Assembly: GCA_949361645.1 (NCBI GenBank)
Contig: OX442436.1
Span: 2,418,032 to 2,482,031, forward strand
Direction: 5' to 3'
DNA: 64,000 bases
From: Spongilla lacustris
Taxonomy: Eukaryota > Porifera > Demospongiae > Spongillida > Spongillidae
Shown: one piece after another, positions 53,631 to 64,000 of the stretch
Position numbering within the stretch: the first letter of the stretch is position 1
Layout: each line of letters starts with the position of its first letter
Position numbers and translations under genes: made by a program
Notes under the pieces: model-generated
The model's database searches: none
Told to the model about the DNA's origin: nothing
Seen by the model: the letters and a program-made list of their open reading frames with translations, nothing else

Positions 53631-54777
53631 CAGGGTTGCCGAAAGTCAGGCCGGGGTCCGGCCTGTGACCGGCCGGCCTGACAGCCCCGGCCTGCCAGGC
53701 CGGCCTGCCAGGTCGGATAAATTGATGTTATTAAACAATTTATTAAAATTTCATGGCTAACCACAAAACATTATGATATTATTAAACAATTTATTAAGAT
53801 TCATACTTCAGCTAGCTCCGTCCGAGCGGGTGTTTTCGCGAGCTAAGCTGATTCAACAGCGCCAGAGATGGAACCTTCTCCCTCAACGTTTGGAGGCGTG
53901 TGTCATGCTGAAGCACAATGCATGGTTAATTACAAGTATTTAGATAGCAAGCGCACTGTTTGCATCACTGCATGTTATGTGTCTCAGACTCATGATCAGT
54001 TTCTGTATCTGTAGGAGTAATCAAATCGCTTCAAATTCGGTTTGTAGGTAGAGAGGTCCTATATCTATCGATTTGTTCTGTTCGTTAATTTTTATGCCAT
54101 CCATTACGGAGATATAGTTGAACAAACCATAGATAATAGAGTAGACTCTATTATCCATGAACAAACTACGTACGTGCACATTTTCCTGCTCGATTCGCGC
54201 CGATGATTTGGGCAAATCGCGTCCCGCTCAAAGTATGGGAGGTAGTGATTATATTATTGCCGCGTATCGAGCGGGAAAAAGTGCACGTATAGTTTGTTCA
54301 ACTATATATCTCCGACTCCGTAACGGATGGCATAAAAATTAGCGAACAGAACAAATCGATAGATATAGGACCTCTCTACCTACAAACCGAATTTGAAGCG
54401 ATTTGATTACTTCTACAGAAAGTTATGTTGGGTTTGAACCTGGTGGGGTATCAAACGTTGCAATGATGGTACTGAGCATGTGCAAGACACAAAAACGTAT
54501 TTTACCCTAGGGCAATGGTGTAGTATGAAGTGTTGAAAATAGGAAGTCGATAGCCTATACCGTTTTATAACGAACAATAGTGGCTATCGACTTCCTATCT
54601 CGGAAACTGTCCCATATATAGCTATAGACATCGCGAAATGTATTAATAATTTAATATAATAAGTGGGTGGATCCCGGCCTGCCGGCCTGTCAGGTCACGG
54701 TCCGGCCTGCCAGGCCAAGCTAAATGTCCGGCCTGGCAGGCCGACCTGGCAGGCCGGACTGGCCTTCGGCAACCCTG
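53631..54777. mobile_element. hAT-like non-autonomous element, 8-bp TSD
   Basis: Ends CAGGGTTGCCGAAAG (53631) and CTTCGGCAACCCTG (ending 54777) are inverted, with the octamer CCGCTAAG on both sides (53623-53630, 54778-54785). Inside each end is a GC-rich GCCTGCCAGGCCGGCCTG array on a palindromic pattern. Terminal CA..TG and an 8-bp duplication are standard for hAT. Ends of the same type occur at 14527, 20063 and 44052. No transposase frame. Confidence 0.85.
54006..54418. repeat. Palindrome nested in the hAT-like element
   Basis: Arms 54006-54140 and 54285-54418 (TGTAGGAGTAATCAAATCGC and its near-complement GCGATTTGATTACTTCTACA) pair closely. A short inner repeat TAGACTCTATTA sits at the turn of the left arm. 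Probably a MITE that jumped into the hAT-like element, or part of its own structure. Confidence 0.6.
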
Positions 54778-55218
54778 CCGCTAAGGTTTTGATCCTTCCC
54801 GGGATGACCCCTTGCCGTGTCATCCCGGGAAGAATCAAAACATTAGCGGCCATATTGTTTTGGACCAACACGTGTGCGTTATTTAGAAATTTGTGTATCT
54901 ACGACGACGATGACGTAAATCTATCACTATAATTGTACGCCCGCAACAACCCATAACCATTTCATTCGGTTCTAAGTGTGCTTAAACTTATGAATACAAT
55001 TAAGTAGGCCGTGATTTTCACCAGTCTAAGTTGTTATTATTACATCATTCGTACGTAATGAAAACGCAAATTCTAAATAACGCACACATTTTGGGCCAAA
55101 ACAATATGGCCGCTAATGTTTTGATCCTTCCCGGGATGACACGGCAAGGGGTCGCTATCCGGCCGGGGGGACAGGCTATCCTGTTGCACCGGGCGCCCCA
55201 TAAGCGGCTTACATCAGT

Positions 55219-56265
55219 CAGAGATAATATATAGAGGGATTGGAAACGAGTCACGTGAGCTATACATTTCTACGAGAGCCTCAGCGGGCGATGCTATCTG
55301 GCGCTAATCGCACCTTTAAGGTGTTATAAGGGGCGGACGAAGAGGGAGGAAAAGAAGCTTTTCTGTTTAGTACTCGAGAATTGTGACCAGGATCAGGTAG
55401 GTTTATATTAAGAAAAGTGGGATTGATAGCGGGGTATTGATTTAAGCGAAAAAAAAACCGCTTTTCTGGTATTTTTACGTCACTTATGATGCTTTAAAGT
55501 GCTTTTATTGGAGTCCACTTATTTGTGGGGTAACCGCTTCTCAACTATTGGTGTGTGTGCGATTCGTAAAGCAGCTTAAAAAGTTAGTAACTGATTGTAT
55601 TGTGGCGTGAGCTAGGTTTTGTCGCGAAAGTGCTTCTAGAATTGGATGTATCGATACGTGGATACCTCGGGTTTGTGGGGTAGCCTAGCCTTTGTTTCAA
55701 ATCTAGAAATGTCGGGAAATGCTCCAATATGTAGAAAACTGTTTACCGTGTGGCGTGGATGTACTTTGATGTCATGTCTGCGTATGAGTATGTCTATAAA
55801 TATTTTTAAAAAGATGGGAGGAAGAAATTTCGAATGGCGCGCCATCGAAAGAATGAAGAAAGATAGCACCATCGATGCTCGTATCTGTTCTCCGAAATGC
55901 TGAAAAAGTTGTCAGTTGGTTTGATGACCATTCAGAGCTCTGCACCAGCTGTTCAGTGTCAGTCTACTGATGAAACTGGCTCGGGTCCAATGCTTGTTTC
56001 TGTTCCGCCATGAGAAAGGAACTACAGTAGTCACTTTTGAATCAAATTGTGTGTTGTAAAATTTATGTAGCTAGTCATTACTGTTATTGTGAAGGAATAA
56101 AAAGAATGGAGGAAAATGTACTGAGAACCCTTGCGTATCTACTACAGTAATATATCTGGTATAGAATAGTAGCTGCACCTGAAGCCTTAAAAGTCATTGG
56201 TAGCATTGTCCGCGTTGATTAGTGTTGATTGGCTTCGTTTCCAATCCCTATATATATTATCTCTG
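55219..56265. mobile_element. DNA element with CAGAGATAATATATAG ends, 7-bp TSD
   Basis: Ends CAGAGATAATATATAGAGGG (55219) and the diverged complement ending at 56265 are inverted. CATCAGT flanks both sides (55212-55218, 56266-56272). The neighbouring segment at 56450-56480 lacks it. Inside are an 85-codon frame at 55646-55903 and AATAAA at 56096 without recognisable domains. Confidence 0.7.
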
Positions 56266-56272
56266 CATCAGT

Positions 56273-56500
56273 GTAGCTTTTACGTTAAGGATATAAAATA
56301 CCAGTGTGTTCAGCTTCACAAACCTATGTACAAACACAGGCTAGCAGATATCCTATAGGACACATTGTCCGTAGCCCGTAGGCGGACAAGCTATCCGGCC
56401 GGGGGGGACAGACTATCCTATTACACCGCCGGGGCGCCCCATAAGCGGCTTATATATACATGTAGCCTTTACGTTAAGGATATAAAATACCAGCTTCAAC
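56273..56500. repeat. Tandem copy of the target segment without the insertions
   Basis: 56320-56500 reads continuously through sequence that is split into three parts by the insertions at 53337-55153 and 55219-56265: ACACAGGCTAGCAGATATCC.., then GCTATCCGGCCGGGG.. GGGGCGCCCCATAAGCGGCTT, then TAGCCTTTACGTTAAGG. It therefore serves as the empty-site reference. Confidence 0.75.
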
Positions 56501-56928
56501 TCACGTTCCCAAATCACGTGATAATATGTCATACCGGTAGCCAAATTATTTATGTATATTCTTGTATGGTTTATACGATCGGAAGAAACCAAGGTGAGCC
56601 TCAGCGTACATGTACATGTACATGTATGATTCTTGCAGTGTCACTGTGTTTCCATTAGAGGGTATATAAAATTTTCAGCAGAACAGTTTTTGAACTAATG
56701 TAAAAGCGAACTAATCGATCTGAAACCGCGATCCGTATCGCACTGAGTTTAGTCTGAGAACGGAAAAGATGTTTCTAAAGAAACAGGTTTCCGGTGCGCT
56801 GCCATAGATAAAGAACCGGTCCGATGAAGAAAGTCCCGGGGAGGGTGCGGGAGGGAGACACCCCTTTCTGGGGTAGAGCCCCAGAAGCCAACGTTTTTTT
56901 GATACGTAAAACTACACAAAAAGTGCGT

Positions 56929-57122
56929 GTGTTTCACGTTAAGCGTGCATGTGTTTCACGTTAAGCGCGTGTTTCACGTTAAGCGCGTGTTTCCCATTAA
57001 GCGAGTGTTTCACGTTAAGCGCGTGTTTCACGTTAAGCGCGTGTTTCACGTTAAGCGTGTGTTTCACGTTAAGCGCGTGTTTCACATTAAGCGCATGTTT
57101 CACGTTAAGCATGTGTTTCAAG
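56929..57122 (+). repeat. 18-bp minisatellite
   Basis: About eleven units of GCGTGTTTCACGTTAAGC with single-base variants. Because 18 is a multiple of three all frames stay open (plus-strand frames read repeated VFHVKR or CFTLSA). No coding sign beyond that. 56500-56928 holds a GCGGGAGGGAGAC-type hAT-like scrap and no gene. Confidence 0.9.
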
Positions 57123-57515
57123 CGCATGGTATGTTGTGGGCCTTATAACTGAGTGCCGCGTGTTGTAAAAGACGGTGTACATGTATAAAAAAAGATTATA
57201 CCTTATATAGATTGTAGTATTTCACAACAATTACATTATATCCAGGACGATAAATCGTATTCATTACTAGTGACGTAGCTTTGAAGAGGGTCTGGCCGGA
57301 GACAAATCGATTCTGATTAGTTTTTAGAAATTAATACGTTGCAATTATGTTATGCGAACCGAGTTGAGTGTTTCAGTCTCTGAAAATACTACATGTACAA
57401 TGTAAACTGTGACGTCTGTGAGCACCAATATTAATGATGCCGCGGCCAGCAAAATACGATACGGTCACGTTTACGGCTGGCCGGATTTTGACGATTGCGG
57501 TCAAAGGCTGACCGC

Positions 57516-59149
57516 GGGTGTAGCTAAAACCAGGAGCAGGAGCAGGAGCAGGAGCAGGAGTTGCTACCTAAAACCAGGAGCAGGAGCAGGAGTTGCTACC
57601 TAAAACCAGGAACAGGAGCAGGAGCAGGAGCAGGAGTTGCTACCTAAAACCAGGAGCAGGAGCAGGAGTTACTACCTAAAACCAGGAGCAGGAGCAGGAG
57701 TTCTTACCTAAAATCTCGTATGAACAGGCGCAGTATAGTAAGTATATGCCTTACGAGCAGGCTTAAGAGTGCATACCGCTCATTATAAGTTTCAGCTCGT
57801 GCGGCGGGTATTGTAGTATACCATTTTCTCTACACACGCGTGCACCCCGCATGCCTGTAATATTGAGTAAAAGCACCATTTATTTCTCCACATTCCTGAA
57901 TATCCAATATAGATGAACAGAAACTGATTTGTTTTCTATTCAGTTCCACGGGGATGAACTTTGACAAATCCTCCAGATCACTGTTGATAATTGCATCAGC
58001 ATACTGCATTTTCTAGCAGGGCCCCTAACAGCTGAGCTCGATAATTTCTTTTGACATTGCTCAGTTCTTTCCATACCTATATGCATGTACCTAGCTAGGA
58101 AAATTACAGTTATTTATATTATAATAATTTTGCCAGACGGAGTTAGACTGCATGTCTGCTTCTTCTTGCCATACTTCTGCATGGCTGATGGCTCCAAGTT
58201 GTCCCAGCGCCAGGGCTCAATCTCCATCTTGACCCCTCTGAATTTTAGGCTGGTGTAAAGTGGTTGTTAGGCATTGATACCTCCCAAGGTGCCAAATATC
58301 CATACTGTCCCCCTCACTGTTTGGAACTCATGCATTAACCTGCAGGCATAGAGGTGACGTGGTCTCCCACCACAACAGACTACGAGATGTATTTCCTGAA
58401 TCTTGCATGTTTTGGTGCCCATGTAGAGGCAGGGAGTGTTAATGGGCATGACCAATGGCGTACTCAACCTGCATATGCATGCTGATGTCCTGGTCCCTCC
58501 CTAGGTGTTAGGCAAGCCAGCTGCATTTGACATTTAGTTACCATCGCTTAATCCAAGTACACCTTTACTGAATCGAGTGTGCATGCATGACAGCAGGATC
58601 AGCAGCCTTAGGAGGTATCAATGCCTAACAATCACTTTACACCAGCCTAAAATTCAGAGAGGTCAAGATGGAGATTGAGCCCTGGTGCTGGGACAACTTG
58701 GAGCCATGCAGAAGTATGGCAAGAAGAAGCAGACAGTCTACCTCTGTCTGGCAAAATTATTATTAGTATAAAAAACTGTAATTTTGCAACATTCGTAAAA
58801 GAATAAAAGAACTCCTGCTTTCCATGCAGTAGTGTTAATAATGAATTCACTATTAATTATCTGGAGGGCAGTCAGGACCACTCTGCAGCATTTGTCAAAG
58901 TTCATCCCCGTGGAACTGAATAGAAAACAAATCAGTTTCTGTTCATCTATATCAGAAATGTGGAGAAATAAATGGTGCTTTTACTCAATATTACAGGCAT
59001 GCGGGGTACACGCGTGTGTAGAGAAAATGGTATACTACAATACCCGCCGCACGAGCTGAAACTTATAATGAGCGGTATGCACTCTTAAGCCTACTCGCAA
59101 GGAATACGTACTATACTGCGCCTTTCATATACGAGATTTTAGGTAAGAA

Positions 59150-59197
<48 letters not shown>

Positions 59198-59211
59198 GTT
59201 TTAGGTAGCAA

Positions 59212-59242
<31 letters not shown>

Positions 59243-59345
59243 TCCTGGTTTTAGGTAGCAACTCTTGCTCCTGCTCCTGGTTTTAGGTAGCAACTCCTGC
59301 TCCTGCTCCTGCTCCTGCTCCTGGTTTTAGCTACACCCGGCTGAC
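57516..59345. mobile_element. 1.8-kb foldback with CAGGAG-type repeats in both arms
   Basis: Outer arms (57516-58010 and 58850-59345) are inverted copies: GGGTGTAGCTAAAACCAGGA at the left end, its complement at the right. Each arm carries a hexamer array (CAGGAG on the left, 57530-57710; CTCCTG on the right, 59150-59325) broken by a TTGCTACCTAAAAC spacer. A second inverted pair lies inside (58130-58265 and 58610-58755). The centre holds pieces of an RLE-type retrotransposon (58480-58560 reads ADVLVP, then LGKPAAFDI; 58675-58850 on - reads LSASSCHTSAWLQVVPAPGL). Flanks share GGTCAGCCG-type motifs. Confidence 0.7.
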
Positions 59346-59858
59346 CGCCACTAACACGGTCAGTCGGTCACGTACACGGCCTGACCGGCAGCCGTCTATC
59401 TTCGATGCGGTCACGGACGGTCAGGCTTTAGGCATTTATAATACGTCATTGCGTAACAAAAAGTGCAAGAATTATTGTTTAAAACCTATCATAACAAACT
59501 GAGAGCTTTAATCGCGCTTTACAGGCTTAGCCATGCAGTGGCAACAGCCTCGAGCTCAAAAGCTACAAAGAAAATTTAACATAGTATTTTAGAAACAGTT
59601 AGTAGACATATTTATAATCAGGCCACGCGTTTAAAACATATGCACGTGACAACTTTGGTCCAACGCTCTGTTGAGTGCAGGCCATGCAGCTAGATAACAT
59701 GAGAACTCGGAAACAAAAATGGTTCAGTCATGAGTTAAATAGCGAAGAAAGCCAAACTTGAGATACTATCATGTCGGAGGACTAGGGGGGCTGCTCAATG
59801 ACACCATGCAGAACCAAAAAATACATGCACTGAGTAATTAAAACACCAAATTTATACC

Positions 59859-60579
59859 TATAGGGTGTGTAACCGCCACCGGATATCAGGTTATTCTACC
59901 TGTAGGAAGACCTTGGGTCGGGACACACCCAACTAGGTATGTGGTTAGGCCAAGCGATTTTGACCTATGTAGGTAGCTGTGGTTGTGTGCTGAATGCATC
60001 TGGTGTGATGTGGGCTAGCTGTGGATGCATGCTGAGGGTACTGATCTGGTGTAATGTGGGTAGTTGTAGGAGGGTGTCTAGTGTGATGGGGGTAGCTATG
60101 GTTGTGTGGCATCTGGTGTGATGGGGGTAGGTGTGTTTGTGTGCTTAGGGCATCTGGAGTGATGGGGGTAGGTGTGTTTGTGTGCTTATGGCATCTGGTG
60201 TGATGGGGTAGGTGCATGTGTTTGTGTGCTTATGGCATCTGGTGTGATGGGGTAGGTGTGTTTGTGTGCTTATGGCATCTGGAGTGATGGGGATAGGTGT
60301 GTTTGTGTGTTGAGGGTATCTGGTGTGATGTGGGTAGCTGTTGTAGGAGGGACTCTGGTGTGATATGTACATCACTAAGTTAGGTGGCTCAGTGAGCAGA
60401 AAACCTGAATATAACCTAGGTATTAGGCTGGCAAATTGTCAAAACCTATTCAGAAAAATCGATTTTATTTTTTTAAGTATTCGGAAAAATCGATTTTCAG
60501 ATCCAGAAAATCGATTAGTGTTTTTAAAGTATTCGGAAAAATCGATTTTCATTATTCAGGGAAGGTTACACACCCTATA
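59859..60579. mobile_element. Small DNA element carrying a minisatellite
   Basis: Ends TATAGGGTGTGTAACC (59859) and its complement (ending 60579) with TTATACC close on both sides (59852-59858, 60581-60587), an imperfect 8-bp duplication. Inside, 59975-60360 is an array of about 38-bp units (GCATCTGGTGTGATGGGGGT..), and 60445-60555 has three copies of GGAAAAATCGATTTTC. Confidence 0.6.
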
Positions 60580-60699
60580 CTTATACCATCACGTGAGTAA
60601 AACTGGCCGTCCGTGAAAGCTCCTGGCGGCCACGGTCACTGTCCAAAATTTTGACGGCCAGCGAATTTCACACGGTTAGATCACATTAGTCACGGCAGC

Positions 60700-62640
60700 A
60701 TGTCAAGAAATTGTGGACATCAATGCATAACTCGGCTTACAATTGTGATTTTAAAAATCTGATTGCACCATTAAACTCACTAGGTACTTTAGAGATTTAT
60801 CAAGTTATTAAAACAGCTAATTAATTTATTAAAATATATTATTGTTATTGTCTTGTAATACGTTAATTGTATGTCTGCATGGCAGGAAAGTTAGGAATAG
60901 CAATCGCTGTTACATAAAATCCTTCCGAACTAAAGCTATCGTCGATTTTGCCCCTGCCACTGGATACATTCTGGAGGTCACGTGATATGTTATTTACTCG
61001 TTCCCAGACCCTATTTATTGAGAACACCTTGTTTGTCAATAAATAGGGTCTGGGAACGAGACTAGGCATGGCTAGCCTTTTGGCGGAGGGTTGGGTATCA
61101 AGCCTATATTTGTACCCGTCTGATTAGTATTGTGGATATAATAGCACTACACTCGATTGCTATCAATAATTCTTGGTATATATACGCTAGTCTTGCTAGC
61201 CAGACGTACATGTACAACATTGAACTTCAATTGGACTGTGAACGAGGGACGCATGTTGGAAGTAAGACTTACTTGAAACCCCCAAAACGCGAAGGTCGAG
61301 CTGATAGAACGGCTGCTGTGGAGTAGCTACCACGGTGTCACTATACGAGAGTCGAGAGTACCCCGCTCGTTTAGCGGTTAAGATGCACGGGCGATTCCGT
61401 CCCTATACATATATATCTGCATTTGCATCGCTCTGACGTTTACCATCACGACTGGCTTGTTTTTGATAACATACTAGAAGTTCTCGTGGAGGTGTGTTAA
61501 TTTAGAACATTGCCTTCCACTAGAATTCACATATGCATGGGCGGCGGATATTCCCAGCTGGACTTTCCACTCTGTCCTGTTATATGTATATCGTTGATTA
61601 ATGGCTAACCAAGGTCGCTCGCGCTTACTTCCACAGCAGTCTCGTTTCCAGACCCAATATACGCAGCTGCTCTGCTACGTATACGAGGTGAAGTCTGTCC
61701 TGTAGTATTTCTTTCCAACTACGCCGGAATGTCGGCCAAGGTAAACAAGGATGAACAGCCGTAAACGTACTCGGAGAGTGGTTATAACTTATAAGTAGAT
61801 CACATACATGCACCTGTCTGTGTAATTTGCCCCTACAAATACTAAGCAATGCTCTGATATGTCATCAATGAACAGATCGATGGCATGAAAGCACAGCTAG
61901 GTAGAACTACATCTATGTATGTAATACTACCATGCATGTGAAACGTTTACACAAATCACCACATGCCACCACCCTAATTAAATAGGTGACCACAAAGATG
62001 TTGACAGCTACAATGTACTCTGTTAATACCAGCCCTTCTTGAACCTTCCACACACACACATACACAACCAATAGATAACCAAATAAATACACCATAACTG
62101 TTACATCGATCACCTACATGTATTACATACATCTGCAGAGCCATGTACATATAGCTAGACCACACAAAGCCTTCCATTTGAGTTGGGTGCTGAAGTGCTT
62201 TCACCAGGTGCATGTTGGAAGGGTGACTGGCACAGTCCATGAGATGCAAAACTTTGAGTCCAGTCCTCCCAGGTCCATACCAGGTGGTCATGTAGGTAAG
62301 CCTCCTCTCCTGGCAGACAACTGGTGACTGTCCTGTGTGTACAACCAAACCCTCAGCCTCAAAAGATAAAGGTGGACAATTGTAGCCACTTTAAATTGGT
62401 CCTACATCTACATGCATGTAACACTATTTCCTTCTCAGTTTTATAGACCCTTTACATCTTAACTTAATTTGATTCATATCCCAGTGGCTGCATCTGGGAT
62501 GCACAAATTCCTTATCTCTAGGGAGAAGGGCCTGTATTATCTTTCCTTAAAACTGTCCCAACCAAAGCTTACTCTTGTTCCACAAGGATATCTCCCATCC
62601 ATGCACCTTCACAAGGCTCTCTCCTCTACCTCCACAAGGC
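60700..62640 (-). repeat. Large dispersed repeat, arm 2 of an inverted pair
   Basis: Reverse-complement counterpart of 24440-27715 (see there). It ends abruptly near 60700 next to a GACGGCCAG-type repeat and near 62640 at the GT tract. It lacks the TG tract and the foldback found in arm 1. Confidence 0.75.
61004..61068. mobile_element. Solo Academ-like terminal hairpin
   Basis: A 65-bp perfect-stem palindrome, CTCGTTCCCAGACCCTATTT on one side and its complement on the other, followed by ACTA, the inverse of the TAGT that starts copy C. Arm 1 of the surrounding repeat has unrelated sequence at this place, so it was inserted or left behind by an element. Confidence 0.6.
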
Positions 62641-62671
62641 TATCTCACAAGACTACCTCCCTCCACCCAGA

Positions 62672-62799
<128 letters not shown>

Positions 62800-62912
62800 A
62801 TATGTATCACATGACACCTATATGGAATCACATGTTCATGTGCTTTATGAGGTAGTATAGGGAAATCCACACACCTGGGATATGAGGGCAGTTACAGCCG
62901 GTTAGTGGTGGA

Positions 62913-63568
62913 TCACGGAAGACCTTTTAATGAGAAGGTGTTGCCATAGAGAGGTTCCATCTGGAGGGTCGTTGTCAGCTCATACAGGAAACCACTCAGT
63001 ACGAGAAGATCGCGCGCTGACTACATCCGCCACTGGCCTAAAAAGAAAAGTTACGTAGTAAAATCATTGCCTTGCACATGATAAAATTATTGGGCACATA
63101 ACCTTATATGGCTCGTCTTTGTCCCGTATCAGTGTTTCGCTTGTCCGCTTCAAATTCTATATAGAACGATAGTTTTTACAAATGTGGATATGCACGCACC
63201 CTTTTGAAAAAGTAGCAACAGAAAACGCACGTTTCCCAGCTGTCATACTCATAGAGCCATATCACGTGGTCGAATATAGAAAGTTATAGGGCCTTACTTC
63301 ACCATAAGTGTCTGTGATGCCTTGGTTTACCTGAAATAGACACGTACGGTAGTAACGTTTAATGTCCATCGGATAGACATAGACCACTCCTCGTTTGACA
63401 GACCATAATCTTGAAACCAGGCTTGAAACGGCTTAGCTAGGACTTAGAAGCTCTATATTAGTATCCCAAGTCAACGAAAACCCAAACAAAGAACATACCA
63501 AATTTGCGCGCAGTGGAGTTTGTTACTTCCAACTGGGCCAGAACTGAACGCCATAGTTTAATTGTCAT
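62913..63568 (-). CDS. Five-exon gene for a 112-residue unknown protein
   Basis: Exons on -: 63568-63499, 63421-63348, 63330-63298, 63156-63103, 63020-62913. Phases are 1, 0, 0, 0 and every intron is GT-AG (one is only 17 nt, between 63347 and 63331, which is a weakness). The protein begins MTIKLWRSVLAQLEVTNSTA, continues AWFQDYGLSNEEWSMSIRWT, VNQGITDTYGE, NLKRTSETLIRDKDEPYK and SARDLLVLSGFLYELTTTLQ, and ends TFSLKGLP-stop. Composition is normal for a soluble protein, with no signal peptide or membrane segment. I recognise no family. If the 17-nt intron is not real, exons 2 and 3 must be read differently. The last exon could alternatively use a GT at 62917-62916 and continue further left. Confidence 0.5.
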
Positions 63569-64000
63569 CCGCGGGCGGTTTTTAATTATTTAACAACCAA
63601 ACATGTACCCTGATAACCAAAAGTGCCCCAGGAACCCAGGGAACCAAGCCTATGGGCATATAAACCTGCTAGAAAGTTGCCTGGATCATTTTAGTATCTT
63701 CTGAAATCTGTATAACTAACTTTCCTATCTTCAGTTCAGAGCAAAATGAAGAATAGTGATGAAAAATCATTGTTAAAATAGCCATTTTCCATACATCTCT
63801 ATGGGAATGTACTAATTCTTCTGAGGAACCCAGCAGAAGGGGCCAAAAATTACACCAACCCAGAAGAGTGAAAGGTTTTTATGCTATCCATCATTTGAGT
63901 CCTGTAAACCTTTACTACCGGCTTTCTCTGATATATGGCATTCAAAAATTAACTTTATCCCATACATTCCTATGGACGCGTGCGCGGGAAATGTGACGGA
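63569..64000. other. Upstream of the small gene, nothing recognised
   Basis: Contains CCCAGGAACCCAGG-type near-repeats at 63630 and 63825 but no exon or transposon end I can support. The promoter of the minus-strand gene should lie here. Confidence 0.4.

Larger units (their letters stand above)
53337..55153. mobile_element. Two adjacent foldback elements with CCTTGCCGTGTCATCCCGGG ends
   Basis: The sequence GACCCCTTGCCGTGTCATCC appears at 53337, its relative at 54806 in the same orientation, and the inverse ends at about 54808 and 55153. Each unit also has inner inverted blocks with GGCCATATTGTTTTGG. The left unit is split by a hAT-like element (53631-54777); the right unit is 54806-55153. 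The matching segment at 56370-56385 has none of this, which defines the insertion. Confidence 0.7.

Noticed and set aside
55646..55903. 85-residue protein inside the 55219-56265 element
   Set aside because: No recognisable motif, average composition for a chance frame, and the region is a small DNA transposon.
61363..61405. tRNA or tRNA-derived SINE (TTTAGCGGTTAAGATGC..)
   Set aside because: The A-box-like start is present, but there is no good B box or cloverleaf, and the same stretch in arm 1 (27070-27110) is equally poor.

Overview
This is a gene-poor, transposon-rich stretch of an animal nuclear genome, most likely a demosponge. The sponge call is an inference from three things: arrays of immunoglobulin-domain exons separated by introns of about 55-65 nt, a diverged talin-like FERM gene, and a dense mix of Academ-like, hAT-like, Harbinger-like and mariner-like DNA elements with restriction-like-endonuclease (RLE) non-LTR retrotransposons. 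Nothing looks bacterial: there are no operons, and GT-AG introns and simple repeats are everywhere. A run of exactly 200 N (14072-14271) is a scaffold join, so order across it is an assumption. || Layout. 0-5.6 kb: a 2.6-kb DNA transposon with an 8-bp target-site duplication (TSD) that carries an old RLE retrotransposon fragment, then a decayed Arg/Lys-rich gene, a palindromic MITE and a CA tract. 6.0-14.07 kb: a multi-Ig plus fibronectin-III gene on + with several frameshifts. One of its roughly 55-nt introns took a 4.79-kb Academ-like transposon (copy A: RecQ-type helicase on +, transposase on -). One of its Ig exons took a 357-bp MITE of the same family whose TSD happens to supply a splice donor and acceptor. 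15.3-19.7 kb: a second Academ-like element (copy B). 20-31 kb: retrotransposon scraps, satellites, one arm of a large inverted repeat and a possible small gene. 30.6-36.9 kb: a pile of RLE retrotransposons on -, each set in ATT microsatellite, including one 855-codon open frame. 37.8-49.0 kb: a ten-exon gene on + encoding a talin-type FERM head with a short tyrosine-rich tail instead of the talin rod; its introns hold four transposons (a Harbinger-like element, Academ-like copy C, an old retrotransposon with a mariner-like insert, and a 1.5-kb palindrome). 50.3-52.9 kb: a decayed second type of RLE-like retrotransposon. 53.3-56.5 kb: a nest of insertions that can be dated against a neighbouring empty copy. 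57-62.9 kb: satellites, a 1.8-kb foldback, and the second arm of the large inverted repeat. 62.9-63.6 kb: a compact five-exon gene on - for a 112-residue protein I do not recognise. || How parts relate. The Academ-like copies all have a helicase and a transposase gene converging tail to tail between inverted repeats, with 9-bp TSDs in all four cases that can be read (A, B, C and the MITE). None is complete: A has a whole helicase but lacks the transposase catalytic middle, B has most of the transposase but lost both gene ends in one central deletion, and C keeps only the two gene starts. Host genes that look usable are the talin-like gene and the small 63-kb gene. The Ig gene carries visible breaks.
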